64,000 bases of DNA from Pachyseris speciosa (taxonomy: Eukaryota; Cnidaria; Anthozoa; Scleractinia; Pachyseridae). Shown in pieces: positions 54,848 to 64,000 of this stretch. The stretch spans positions 1,027,501 through 1,091,500 of the forward strand of contig JAEMWC010000031.1 in NCBI GenBank assembly GCA_016490735.1, read 5' to 3'. Each line of letters starts with the position of its first letter. Positions within the stretch are counted from its first letter, which is position 1. The position numbers and the translations under genes are program-made. A model generated the notes under the pieces. That model saw only the letters and a list, made by a program, of their open reading frames with translations, made no database searches and had not been told where the DNA came from.

Positions 54848-57800
54848 TTACTTGGTTAGGGGAACCCCCCTTCTGACCCTCTCAGTAAGAGCCTCTGACA
54901 CAATGGCCTCCTTAAAAGATGTCATAAGTTTTGGAAGCATTTGCTTCTTCCAGAATGTTTTATTAAACTTGACTCTTGTTACTAATAAACCTTTGAGTGT
55001 CCATATCACAAAGTCACATACCTTTAGTTTGCAATGAGCCATTAGCCCCTGAATTTGATAGTAGTTAATTGATGTTTTCTTGAGTTTTACCTTTCCCTTT
55101 GAGTTGATGTAACAAAAAAACTTTTTGTCATGAGCTGCAACTCTTGGAGTTAGGAAACGCCATTTATAGGGACACTTAATTTCAAGTAACTGTTGATATT
55201 CTCTGCAGCCAGGGCGGTAAACAAACCCATCAGGGCTTGCACCAAGATAGGGGAGATCTGACTGAATTACAAGCCCCCTTTCCATGACAGTGAGTCTCTT
55301 GTTCCCATTTTTCTTCATGAATTTAACATATCTCTCTTTTGCTACTGACTCATGCTGTGATCCCCATTGTAGAGGTGCAGCTTTTGAGGGGAGAGACCGA
55401 TACCCATGAGACTCTTGTTTGTAACCCATTATATTTCTAACAACATTATCTGGAGCTGTTGTTGGCCTCATCTTACAGATTCGACCAAACACCGATGCTG
55501 TTATTCTCCCTTCCCTGGCTTGCAACCATTTAGGATTGTCACTTTGCCCGCGAGTACTGATTTCAATCACCTCTGCCTCAACCTTTGACATGTTCAGTAA
55601 TGCAAAGTAATTATTTCTTTTTTCTTGAAATTCATCTGAGGAATAACTAAGAACAGGTGTCAATTTACTTCTGGAGTGTCAAAATACTTTTGGAGCACAG
55701 GATAATATCCGTACTATATGCTATTGTACGGTTATTATACGTACTATTCGCGTCAAACCAGTATAATAACCGTACAATGCGGTGTTCTACGGTTATTATA
55801 CTGGAAAGGTGTCACTTACGGTTATTATGCGTGCAAGTTACGATTAATAACCGTAGAAAGCACGGTTATTAATCGTACTTGGCGTCATCTCAGGTTATTA
55901 TTCGTACGTTCACCAAAGTTTGTCATGAGGAAATTTTCGATCTCCAGCCGCCATTACGGAAAAAAGTTTAGCCGGTCAAATTTGCAAGGCTGCTCGACAT
56001 TTCTTTCCGAAAAGTAATTTCCTGAAGTTGTTTCCCCTAAAACTTTTTATTAAGCGAATCCATGACAGAACTGTTTGCCTCAAGAAAGCGCTATTTGGAA
56101 AAGTTTGCTCGTCGCAACGATCGATGCGAAGCCATACCGAAGCGTCATCGAGTTTGATGTCTGCGTTGGGTGTTTTTTGTTTTAATTTCAAGGTAAACAC
56201 GCTGCAAAATTACCATCGACTCCATGGCAAAATCGAATGAAGGGCCGGGAACTAACCGCTTTCATGTAGCTTCAAGCCGATATCTGTTCTAAATTGCTAA
56301 AAAAAAAAAACCTCAATGCACGTGAAAGAATCCATTCACAGTGAAACAGACACGACCCGCGGATCCGACAGTCTGCCAAATATTCGAAAGGTTTCCGTGA
56401 AATACTGTCAAAATACCACTAAAAATACCACTTCTCTTGGAAAAGCAGAATCGTATATCGCTGCTAAGTTCTCTTTCCTTTGCAAAAGACGGTGCTTTTG
56501 CCTCGAAATGGCATTGATATTTCTTCGCTGTGGTAAGTTAATGGAAGCAAACAGCAATCAACAATGCGTACACTTTTAGCGGAAAGTTATGTGAGAACTC
56601 CTTCAGGTTTACACAAATATAGGTTTTAATCCATTCATTCTAAAACATAGACTTGAATTGACTGAGAAAAAAAAGGTTTCCATTGACCAATTTGTCACTA
56701 TTTATTTAAGCTCAACAAACTCAGTAGAAGGTACATTGCTCTAGTCAACACGATTAATGTTCTGCGATTTATAATCGTGTACTTTACGACTAATAATCGT
56801 AAAATTGACGATTATTAATCGTGTTTGGATGGTTCTACGGTTAATAATCTTGGAACGCGCGATTAATGATCGCATCTGACAGGCAAACTAAGTTGCCGAT
56901 CTCGGTCACAACAAACAGTTAAAACAGATTTCCACTCGAGAAATATTTCAAAGTTAAGCACTTTAGTCTCGACGGAGCTTGCTTCGATATAATTTTTGCA
57001 GAAATGAACCCTTGAGGTGATAAAATTTCTCAATATTTTTGCTTTTATGGGATTAGTAAGTTCGCAAATGATCAGTTTTTTCCCACAGTTTTCGCTCTCC
57101 TGCGAACAACAACGCAAGAAGTTGGATTAACAACAAACTCACCAGCGCGACCGATGATGTGGTGAAACGTTTGTAAAACCGTGACTTTGAAAACGATAAT
57201 TACCTCAACGAGGCTCTATTCAAATATTTCCCAATCAACCACGGAAAAAGGTAAATTTATTGTTAAACCATTTGAAAACTCCCAAATGAATCTTTTTGTT
57301 TCACCCTGACACCGTGAAATTGACAAGATGAAAAAATTGAAAGTTGTAGTTCGGTCGTGAATACGTTCAAAAAACAATGCTAAGCGTATTCTTGCCGAAA
57401 ATAATCTCAGGCACTACGAAAGCTGTTTTATCTGCACGCTCAAACCCTAGAATGCACCAGTTCATAAAAGAATGGTGTTTGCGAATTCGTTTTCATTCAC
57501 GAATGACAAAAATTAAAGCGAGTTGTAAACACAATCGTAATAACATAAATCCGTCGCACGATGTTTAGCTACTCGATCAATTACAGTTAATAGTCGTAAA
57601 ACTCACGATTATTAATCGTGTTTGGAAGATTCTACAGTTAATAATCTTCGAACACTCGATTACTAAACGCGTCTAATTAACACACTAACAATCGCAAGGT
57701 CACTGCAATGTTGAAAACAAAGTTGATTTGACTGACACCTGAGGTTTCAGTACGCTTGAACGACGAGTCTGTGATGTCACTCATCTCAAAATTCTGAGAC

Positions 57801-60800
57801 GGTGTGCATAATTGTAGTTATGCACGGCTTAGTTATCCCGTTAGAATCCTTTCAAGTAGTTTAACTTGCAAAGTAGCCGACATTTTGAGTCCATTAGTTA
57901 TAATGCTTAGCATTGTTTTTTGAACGTATTCACGACCGAACTACAACTTTCAATTTTTTCATCTTGTCAATTTCACGGTGTCAGGGTGAAACAAAAAGAT
58001 TCATTTGGGAGTTTTCAAATGGTTTAACAATAAATTTACCTTTTTCCGTGGTTGATTGGGAAATATTTGAATAGAGCCTCGTTGAGGTAATTATCGTTTT
58101 CAAAGTCACGGTTTTACAAACGTTTCACCACATCATCGGTCGCGCTGGTGAGTTTGTTGTTAATCCAACTTCTTGCGTTGTTGTTCGCAGGAGAGCGAAA
58201 ACTGTGGGAAAAAACTGATCATTTGCGAACTTACTAATCCCATAAAAGCAAAAATATTGAGAAATTTTATCACCTCAAGGGTTCATTTCTGCAAAAATTA
58301 TATCGAAGCAAGCTCCGTCGAGACTAAAGTGCTTAACTTTGAAATATTTCTCGAGTGGAAATCTGTTTTAACTGTTTGTTGTGACCGAGATCGGCAACTT
58401 AGTTTGCCTGTCAGATGCGATCATTAATCGCGCGTTCCAAGATTATTAACCGTAGAACCATCCAAACACGATTAATAATCGTCAATTTTACGATTATTAG
58501 TCGTAAAGTACACGATTATAAATCGCAGAACATTAATCGTGTTGACTAGAGCAATGTACCTTCTACTGAGTTTGTTGAGCTTAAATAAATAGTGACAAAT
58601 TGGTCAATGGAAACCTTTTTTTTCTCAGTCAATTCAAGTCTATGTTTTAGAATGAATGGATTAAAACCTATATTTGTGTAAACCTGAAGGAGTTCTCACA
58701 TAACTTTCCGCTAAAAGTGTACGCATTGTTGATTGCTGTTTGCTTCCATTAACTTACCACAGCGAAGAAATATCAATGCCATTTCGAGGCAAAAGCACCG
58801 TCTTTTGCAAAGGAAAGAGAACTTAGCAGCGATATACGATTCTGCTTTTCCAAGAGAAGTGGTATTTTTAGTGGTATTTTGACAGTATTTCACGGAAACC
58901 TTTCGAATATTTGGCAGACTGTCGGATCCGCGGGTCGTGTCTGTTTCACTGTGAATGGATTCTTTCACGTGCATTGAGGTTTTTTTTTTTTAGCAATTTA
59001 GAACAGATATCGGCTTGAAGCTACATGAAAGCGGTTAGTTCCCGGCCCTTCATTCGATTTTGCCATGGAGTCGATGGTAATTTTGCAGCGTGTTTACCTT
59101 GAAATTAAAACAAAAAACACCCAACGCAGACATCAAACTCGATGACGCTTCGACGAGCAAACTTTTCCAAATAGCGCTTTCTTGAGGCAAACAGTTCTGT
59201 CATGGATTCGCTTAATAAAAAGTTTTAGGGGAAACAACTTCAGGAAATTACTTTTCGGAAAGAAATGTCGAGCAGCCTTGCAAATTTGACCGGCTAAACT
59301 TTTTTCCGTAATGGCGGCTGGAGATCGAAAATTTCCTCATGACAAACTTTGGTGAACGTACGAATAATAACCTGAGATGACGCCAAGTACGATTAATAAC
59401 CGTGCTTTCTACGGTTATTAATCGTAACTTGCACGCATAATAACCGTAAGTGACACCTTTCCAGTATAATAACCGTAGAACACCGCATTGTACGGTTATT
59501 ATACTGGTTTGACGCGAATAGTACGCATAATAACCGTACAATAGCATATAGTACGGATATTATCCTGTGCTCCAAAAGTATTTTGACACTCCAGAAGTAA
59601 ATTGACACCTGTTTAAGATTATCACTTAATAACTCTACATTTCTAGGAGGAAATTTTTGCACTTCAAAGTGTTTGGCAAATTCCTCAATATCAAATTCTG
59701 ATGTTTCTGCCTCTTCATTTGCCCTGACATTATCATCACTTGAAATATCAGTATCACATGAAACAACATTTTGCTTTTCTATAACTGTAAAAATTGCACA
59801 GTCAGGATTCACTGACTGTAAGTTATCCAGAAAACTGGTGAGGAAAGAGTTGCTGACAGGAGCACCTGCCTTATATAGCCCTGGTTTAGGCACAGCTGCT
59901 AATCTAGGCTTTTTGCCATACTGATGTTTCACAGGTTGCAAATTGCTTATTTGCTGGGGGCTAAGCTTTCTCTTCCGGGGCTTGTTCCATTCACATGGCA
60001 GTGAAGTGCAAGACATCTCCTCGTCATTCATCATATTTGCATAGTCTTCAATTGCAAACAACAATGCTGCAATATGATTACAAGCTTCTCTTAGTCTACA
60101 ATGTAAAAGAGAAATATTTCTTAGAAAGTTACTTCTTGCCAGGTCCCCTAAACCAAACAGCCAGATAAGGACCATCAACAAACACTTTTCTGTTTTAACC
60201 AAGCACAAATGAAGGAAAACAAGAAAGGATGTAAAATTAATTAGAGTACCACAAATTGGTAGATTGATGCAGTTTACACATCATACACAATGCAAAAGAG
60301 TTCATAAAGGCAAGATCTTTGATAAGTAGTACTTTTTAGATGTTTTAATTAAAACTTTTAAATATGATGTGAGGTAGGATTTTTACTATGATCTTTGAAA
60401 TGAAAAAGCTTATATTTAAAATATATGATAGTGTTATTTTTGTTTTAATAATAATGTCCCCTTTTGTAACATTTTGGTTGCCCTTTTGGTATTCCTTTCA
60501 TAAGCCTTATTGGCTTTCCTGGGCTTCCTTGCCTTATAGATTAATATTTCGTTAATATATTTAGAAATGGCAAAAATCAACAAACAAATAAAATTTAGTA
60601 CTTATCGTGCTGAGGGCATTTAACACTTATGTACTATGCAACTTACCCAGCTATGCAGTTACAATTGGCTGAAAAAACATTCGCAGTGTCTTTGACCATA
60701 GATACCCAGGTGTTGTACACTCGATCAGTTTTCATAGATGGTAATACTTTGGCCCTGACAAAACAGTAACTGCTTCTATCGTTGATGAACACAAGCTCGA

Positions 60801-61232
60801 TGTCTTGAACGTGGCCATCTTTGAAAAATTTGTAAGCTTTTAGCTGCTTGAAACAGTGCATGTCCTCGTTCTTGTAGAACTTACAACTTCCAAACACGAG
60901 ATAATTCATTATGTCTTTACTTGTTAGACGAGGAAGCCTTGACAAATCTTTAGTCCACGATTTTAGAATTTTAGATTCTTTGGATCAGGGAGGATCTCTG
61001 TCGGCGTACTCAGCTTTTCAACAGCTCGTTTTGTAATCTCCTTCTTCTCACCGTGTGCAATTCTTTTAACGACTGTCTCAACTCCCGTTCGTTTCGCATT
61101 TTCCACCCTGATCACTAGTTCCTCTTTTGTACCGGTTACTTTAAGGCCATGATTTCTGAGCCATTTTTGTAGCTCAGGCTTCCTCCAGCTTTTAAATTCA
61201 TCGGTTTTAACAACGTTGTTGATTTCCGCCAT
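54848..61232 (-). pseudogene. SAP-SWIM-YqaJ nuclease gene, split by a foldback insertion
   Basis: Exon 1 (61232-60647) starts with the TIR-encoded SAP helix pair (FKSWRKPELQKWLRNHGL). A 1-nt frameshift near 60978 follows, then a SWIM zinc-finger region (DIMNYLVFG ... VFSANCNCIAG). A GTAAGT donor at 60646 and a TTTTACATTGTAG acceptor at 60096 define a 551-bp intron. Joined in phase, the SWIM finger C-x-C ... C-x-H completes with LREACNHIAALLF. Exon 2 (60095-59614) holds a K/R-rich linker and ends in VELLSDN, where a 3962-bp element interrupts. Beyond it (55651-54848) the YqaJ exonuclease core continues: WLQAREGRITAS, QWGSQHESVAKERY, YLGASPDGF, LLEIKCPYKW, YYQIQGLMA. The D...E-x-K nuclease residues are intact. 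YqaJ enzymes are lambda-exonuclease-like; its role in transposition is unknown. Confidence 0.85.
55652..59613. mobile_element. 3.96-kb foldback element with ~1.7-kb arms
   Basis: Arms 55652-57387 and about 57904-59613 are near-perfect inverted copies; frames of 84, 87 and 99 codons recur on opposite strands with at most one residue changed. The loop is about 516 bp. Ends are AACAGGTGTCAATTTACTTC and its inverse. TAAG flanks both sides (55648-55651, 59614-59617). Near the ends, in mid-arm (56757-56878, 58415-58530) and in the loop (57580-57665) are clusters of ACGATTATTAATCGT or ACGGTTATTATACG words, palindromic iterons that could bind a transposase. No protein domain is encoded. It inserted in the YqaJ gene, and removing it with one TAAG reopens that frame. 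Arms share blocks with the foldback at 3245-4805. The family is not identified. Confidence 0.9.
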
Positions 61233-61339
61233 ATTGTTTTGACCATCGCTGGAAGATCTGTACTTACCACAGCCTCGCTTTCACGATATTTCTGCCCAGT
61301 CTCCGTTGTGCGCGAATTATCCTGGGAAAGGACTATTTC
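61083..61339 (-). repeat. Right TIR of the ISL2EU element, holds nuclease start
   Basis: Inverted counterpart of 52855-53113. The nuclease gene begins with the same ATGGCGGA context, so both genes probably share promoter sequence. Confidence 0.85.
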
Positions 61340-62601
61340 ATGACTCTTTTCAAATTGCTGTTCGAATTTTCGCTTGATCATGTGAGAAAATGTTCTCAAT
61401 TTTGAAATATTGAGACAATAGTGCTTTTGATAATTTGTTGAAACTTCGTGAACCAGTAGTTAAGAGATACAGCATTCATTTACGATATTTCACAATTTAC
61501 AGGATTCACCTTGTCAGGAGTTTCAATAAGTTTTGAAATAGGGCTTACTAAAGTAGGCAGCAACCTGATGACTTTTTTAATAATTTGAGTGAAAATACAA
61601 GCACAGTAGGCAGTGGTAAGAGGTAAATTCTGACATTATAGGCTTCTAATGAAACCCCTGCCTTGTACAAGTCATAATCTTTGTAAAGACTGCCAGTAAA
61701 GACTGCCAGGATATGATACTTTCGTCTCTCTTTCCAACTGCCATTGTCTAAGAATGTTCAAAGCCCATTTTTAACTCGTTCATGCGGGCGTGTGCATGGA
61801 ATGAGTTATTGTGAAGAGGGGATTTTGGAATGAACAAAAATCTGCATAGACGAAAACGAAAAGTGACATCACAAAATGCAAACAATCGCTGAGTAACTGG
61901 TTTGTCTTCACCATTTGGTGGTAAAATTTCTTTGTTTTTACAGCAGCTGGAAGAACTTCTGAAAGAACGAGCTGTCATTTTTGGACTTTTCCCACTCACA
62001 AATCTTTCATGTAGTATTCTGTTGCTTGGCTAGTGAATTTGTGTCACATAATTGCGTAGGTCCTATAGGTCTGACTGTTATTTTATACTGTTTATCAGTT
62101 GTAGTGAAAACTGCCAATTGCTACTGAACCTAGAAAATCCCAAAGATTTTAATTCTTGTTGTTTTCTTCTGCATGTAATTCAAATGACCCCAATTTTTTT
62201 TTCCGGCCGGTATTTAGTGTTGATTGATAAAGTTAAGGGCTTGCAACTAGAAAAGAATGTGAACATTGTAAACAAGGTCTTGGTTTGCATTTGCAAGCAA
62301 TATTAACCCTGCCAGACTGTGAGGCAAGATATGTGAGGATCTCGTGTCACAAAAGCATTTAAGCTTATGTTTTACTAGAGCACGTTAATTTTTTTTTCTT
62401 CAAAAGCTTGGGAAAAAGTATGTTTGGCCACTACAATTCATGATTCTTGAATGAAGCCAACATTTGATTGACTTTGTTCTGTGTTCTACAACACAAGTAT
62501 TTATTGATTTTATGAGACATTTTGATAACAATCTTTATACTAGTCATGTGGTGGGGCCATGACATAGTGCTGTCAACGATTCAGTTGTCAGTTACCTTTC
62601 T
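61340..62601. other. Non-coding stretch, nothing recognised
   Basis: Just right of the transposon a minus frame holds KRKFEQQFEKSHEI, noted with 50.6-51.1 kb. The rest, including frames at 61748 and 62052, has no recognisable content. Confidence 0.3.
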
Positions 62602-62721
62602 GAGAATGATATATGAATTGAATCATATATGAACTGCGGAAATGAAATCAAATGAAGAATGATCCTCGCAGTTGTGAACGCAATTTATGCAATTGCGAAA
62701 AGAAGCCTGAAAAAAATTCAG

Positions 62722-62768
62722 GACTTCAACGGGGTTCGAACCCGTGACCTCGCGATTACCGGTGCAAT

Positions 62769-62794
<26 letters not shown>
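62722..62794 (-). repeat. tRNA-like core of the SINE unit (minus)
   Basis: On the minus strand it reads GGCTTCATAGCTCAGTTGG ... GGGTTCGAACC. It has a pol III A-box, a B-box and a 7-bp acceptor stem. The 5-bp anticodon stem does not pair properly, so it is not a credible functional tRNA. Confidence 0.75.
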
Positions 62795-62799
<5 letters not shown>

Positions 62800-63159
62800 T
62801 GTTGGGAGCAGGTCAATTGTGGGTTCTTATGTTCCCGTGAAAGAAATGAGTGAGAATGATATATGAATTGAATCATATATGAACTGCGGAAATGAAATCA
62901 AATGAAGAATGATCCTCGCAGTTGTGAACGCAATTTATGCAATTGCGAAAAGAAGCCTGAAAAAAATTCAGGACTTCAACGGGGTTCGAACCCGTGACCT
63001 CGCGATTACCGATTTATTGCATAAATTGCGTTCACAACTGCGAGGATCATTGTTCATTTGATTTCATTTCCGCAGTTCATATATGATTCAATTCATATAT
63101 CATTCTCACTCATTTCTTTCACGGGAACATAAGAACCCACAATTGACCTGCTCCCAACA

Positions 63160-63164
<5 letters not shown>

Positions 63165-63190
<26 letters not shown>

Positions 63191-63237
63191 ATCGCACCGG
63201 TAATCGCGAGGTCACGGGTTCGAACCCCGTTGAAGTC
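63165..63237 (+). repeat. tRNA-like core of the SINE unit (plus)
   Basis: 73 nt: acceptor GGCTTCA/TGAAGTC, D stem GCTC/GAGC and T arm ACGGG-TTCGAAC-CCCGT all pair. The anticodon segment TCGCA-CCGGTAA-TCGCG has three mismatches, and the base before the would-be anticodon is C rather than U. This marks a SINE head, not a tRNA gene. Confidence 0.8.
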
Positions 63238-63310
63238 CTGAATTTTTTTCAGGCTTCTTTTTGCAATTGCATAAATTGCGTTCACAACTGCGAGGATCAT
63301 TCTTCATTTG

Positions 63311-64000
63311 AGTTACCTTTCTGTTGGGCATTCAAGCTAATGAAAGGCTTTACAAACTACATCCAGGAGAAGTTTTACCACATCGTTTCTAAATTGCGCT
63401 TGTGTTTCTGTTGGGGTAACAGCTTTCGTTACGGTGATATTTTGCTGTATATGCATAAATGAGCTGGCTCAAAGGAGCATTTGATTTGTAATTTGTAGAA
63501 GCTGGAACAGCTTTGACAGCTAGCAGCTGCTCCTCAGATAAAGTTTTAGGTGGACAAAAACAACTTGCTCCATCCTTGATCTCTGCCATCATGTGTCAGC
63601 TACAATGATTGACTGCTGACGCGACAACTCTCACAAAATGTATGCAGGCAAAGAGTTGTGGAAAATGCAAAAGAATGTAACTATGTGCTGTTGCTCGTTA
63701 AAACAATTGTTTCTAATTATACAGAGAATATATTTGCTATATTGTTTATATTCCATTGTATTTTTATGCTGGGGCTAGTTTTTAAAGGGACTTTTCATCT
63801 CACTGACAGCTAGTGTCTCCCAATTTAGTCTGTCAAGGAGCATGTTGGATCCTTTTTTCCGTTTTTGCCTTTTGTTCACACATAAACAGCGTTAGCGGGC
63901 TCCAAAAACAGAGGTTTTCGAAAACAGTCTCCAGAGTGGAGATTTTTGAAAACTCCAGCCTACTGTATTTGTGTAGACAGACAAAAACAATGTTTTCGAA
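63311..64000. other. Mostly non-coding, one coding-like remnant
   Basis: The minus-strand snippet near 63450-63375 (KAVTPTETQAQFRNDVVKL) parallels one at 50.6 kb. A 67-residue minus frame at 63389-63592 (SCFCPPKTLSEEQLLAVKAVPAS) overlaps it in another frame. The window ends in GAAAACTCC/TTTTCG repeats near 63905-64000. Confidence 0.35.

Larger units (their letters stand above)
52855..61339. mobile_element. ISL2EU-type DNA transposon with two convergent genes
   Basis: Terminal inverted repeats of about 260 bp start GAAATAGTCCTTTCCCAGGA at 52855 and, on the minus strand, at 61339. AT flanks both ends (52853-52854, 61340-61341), which agrees with the 2-bp AT target I recall for ISL2EU. The plus-strand gene is a THAP/DDE_4 transposase; the minus-strand gene is a YqaJ-type nuclease. 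This gene pair is the hallmark of ISL2EU. The 8485-bp span includes a 3962-bp foldback inserted later, so the original was about 4.5 kb. Both genes have frameshifts. The TIRs are still very similar, so decay is not ancient. Confidence 0.85.
62602..63310. repeat. Cluster of three tRNA-derived SINE-like units
   Basis: A 250-bp unit in minus orientation (62602-62851) is followed in tandem by a second, cut off inside its tRNA-like part at about 63012. A full unit in plus orientation (63013-63310) comes next. Each unit has GAATGATATATGAATTGAAT, ACTGCGGAAATGAAATCAAA, GCGAGGATCAT-type, GCAATTGC and AAGCCTGAAAAAA blocks plus the tRNA-like core. The middle and right units form a large palindrome centred near 63012. 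Fragments of the same family lie at 12893 and 15531. Confidence 0.9.

Noticed and set aside
56316..58974. Duplicate 84-, 87- and 99-codon frames in the foldback as real genes
   Set aside because: They are identical only because the arms are inverted copies. They have no recognisable domain and are interrupted by iterons.
55652..59613. Foldback read as an ordinary intron of the YqaJ gene
   Set aside because: A GTG-type donor and a CTTAG acceptor could be imagined, but the exact TAAG duplication and the inverted arms ending at the same base explain it better as an insertion.
62722..63237. Functional tRNA genes
   Set aside because: Acceptor, D and T arms pair, but the anticodon stem has several mismatches and the cores sit in a repeated SINE-like unit.

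Overview
The window is eukaryotic and looks like repeat-dense DNA from an anthozoan cnidarian, most likely a stony coral. Introns with GT/AG borders, LINE tails ending in (ATT)n, tRNA-derived repeat units and many palindromic MITEs support this. The coral assignment rests on recognising repeat families and is inference. There are no bacterial operons, CRISPR arrays, rRNA genes or credible functional tRNA genes. Only one stretch looks like a host gene: plus-strand exons at 16821-17167 and 17256-17550, plus a phase-compatible exon at 41258-41360. The implied 23.7-kb intron is filled with transposons. I do not recognise its product.

Layout: 1.8-6.0 kb is a decayed CR1/L2-like LINE 3' end, split by a TA-flanked MITE and by a ~3-kb inverted-repeat element that carries a foldback structure. 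8.9-11.8 kb holds an L1-like LINE end abutting a dead Ty3/gypsy fragment. 14.5-15.7 kb is another dead LINE followed by a SINE-like repeat. 17.9-21.6 kb is an apparently intact CR1/L2-like LINE whose single ORF carries a 2A-like ribosome-skipping motif. 22-33 kb is mainly tandem repeats, hairpins, an OTU-like fragment and a tRNA-derived SINE. 33.8-40.0 kb is a complete Ty3/gypsy LTR retrotransposon. Its LTRs look identical by eye, its gag and pol are open, and it has a -1 frameshift heptamer; it sits inside an older palindromic repeat. 42.6-46.9 kb is bounded by CATATGG-rich arrays in inverted orientation and holds a TIR element with a Crypton-like first exon. 47.4-49.3 kb is a dead CR1-like LINE.

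52.9-61.3 kb is the most interesting region: a large ISL2EU-type DNA transposon with ~260-bp TIRs and two convergent genes. One is a SAP-THAP-DDE transposase; the other a SAP-SWIM-YqaJ nuclease. Each gene starts inside a TIR, so both proteins share the same N-terminal SAP module. Both are broken. The nuclease gene is split by a 3.96-kb foldback element with ~1.7-kb near-identical arms and a TAAG target-site duplication. Removing that element and one TAAG copy restores the reading frame. The foldback is related to the one at 3.2-4.8 kb, so the window shows two members of what may be an undescribed large foldback family. A three-copy tandem and inverted cluster of tRNA-derived units closes the window at 62.6-63.3 kb.
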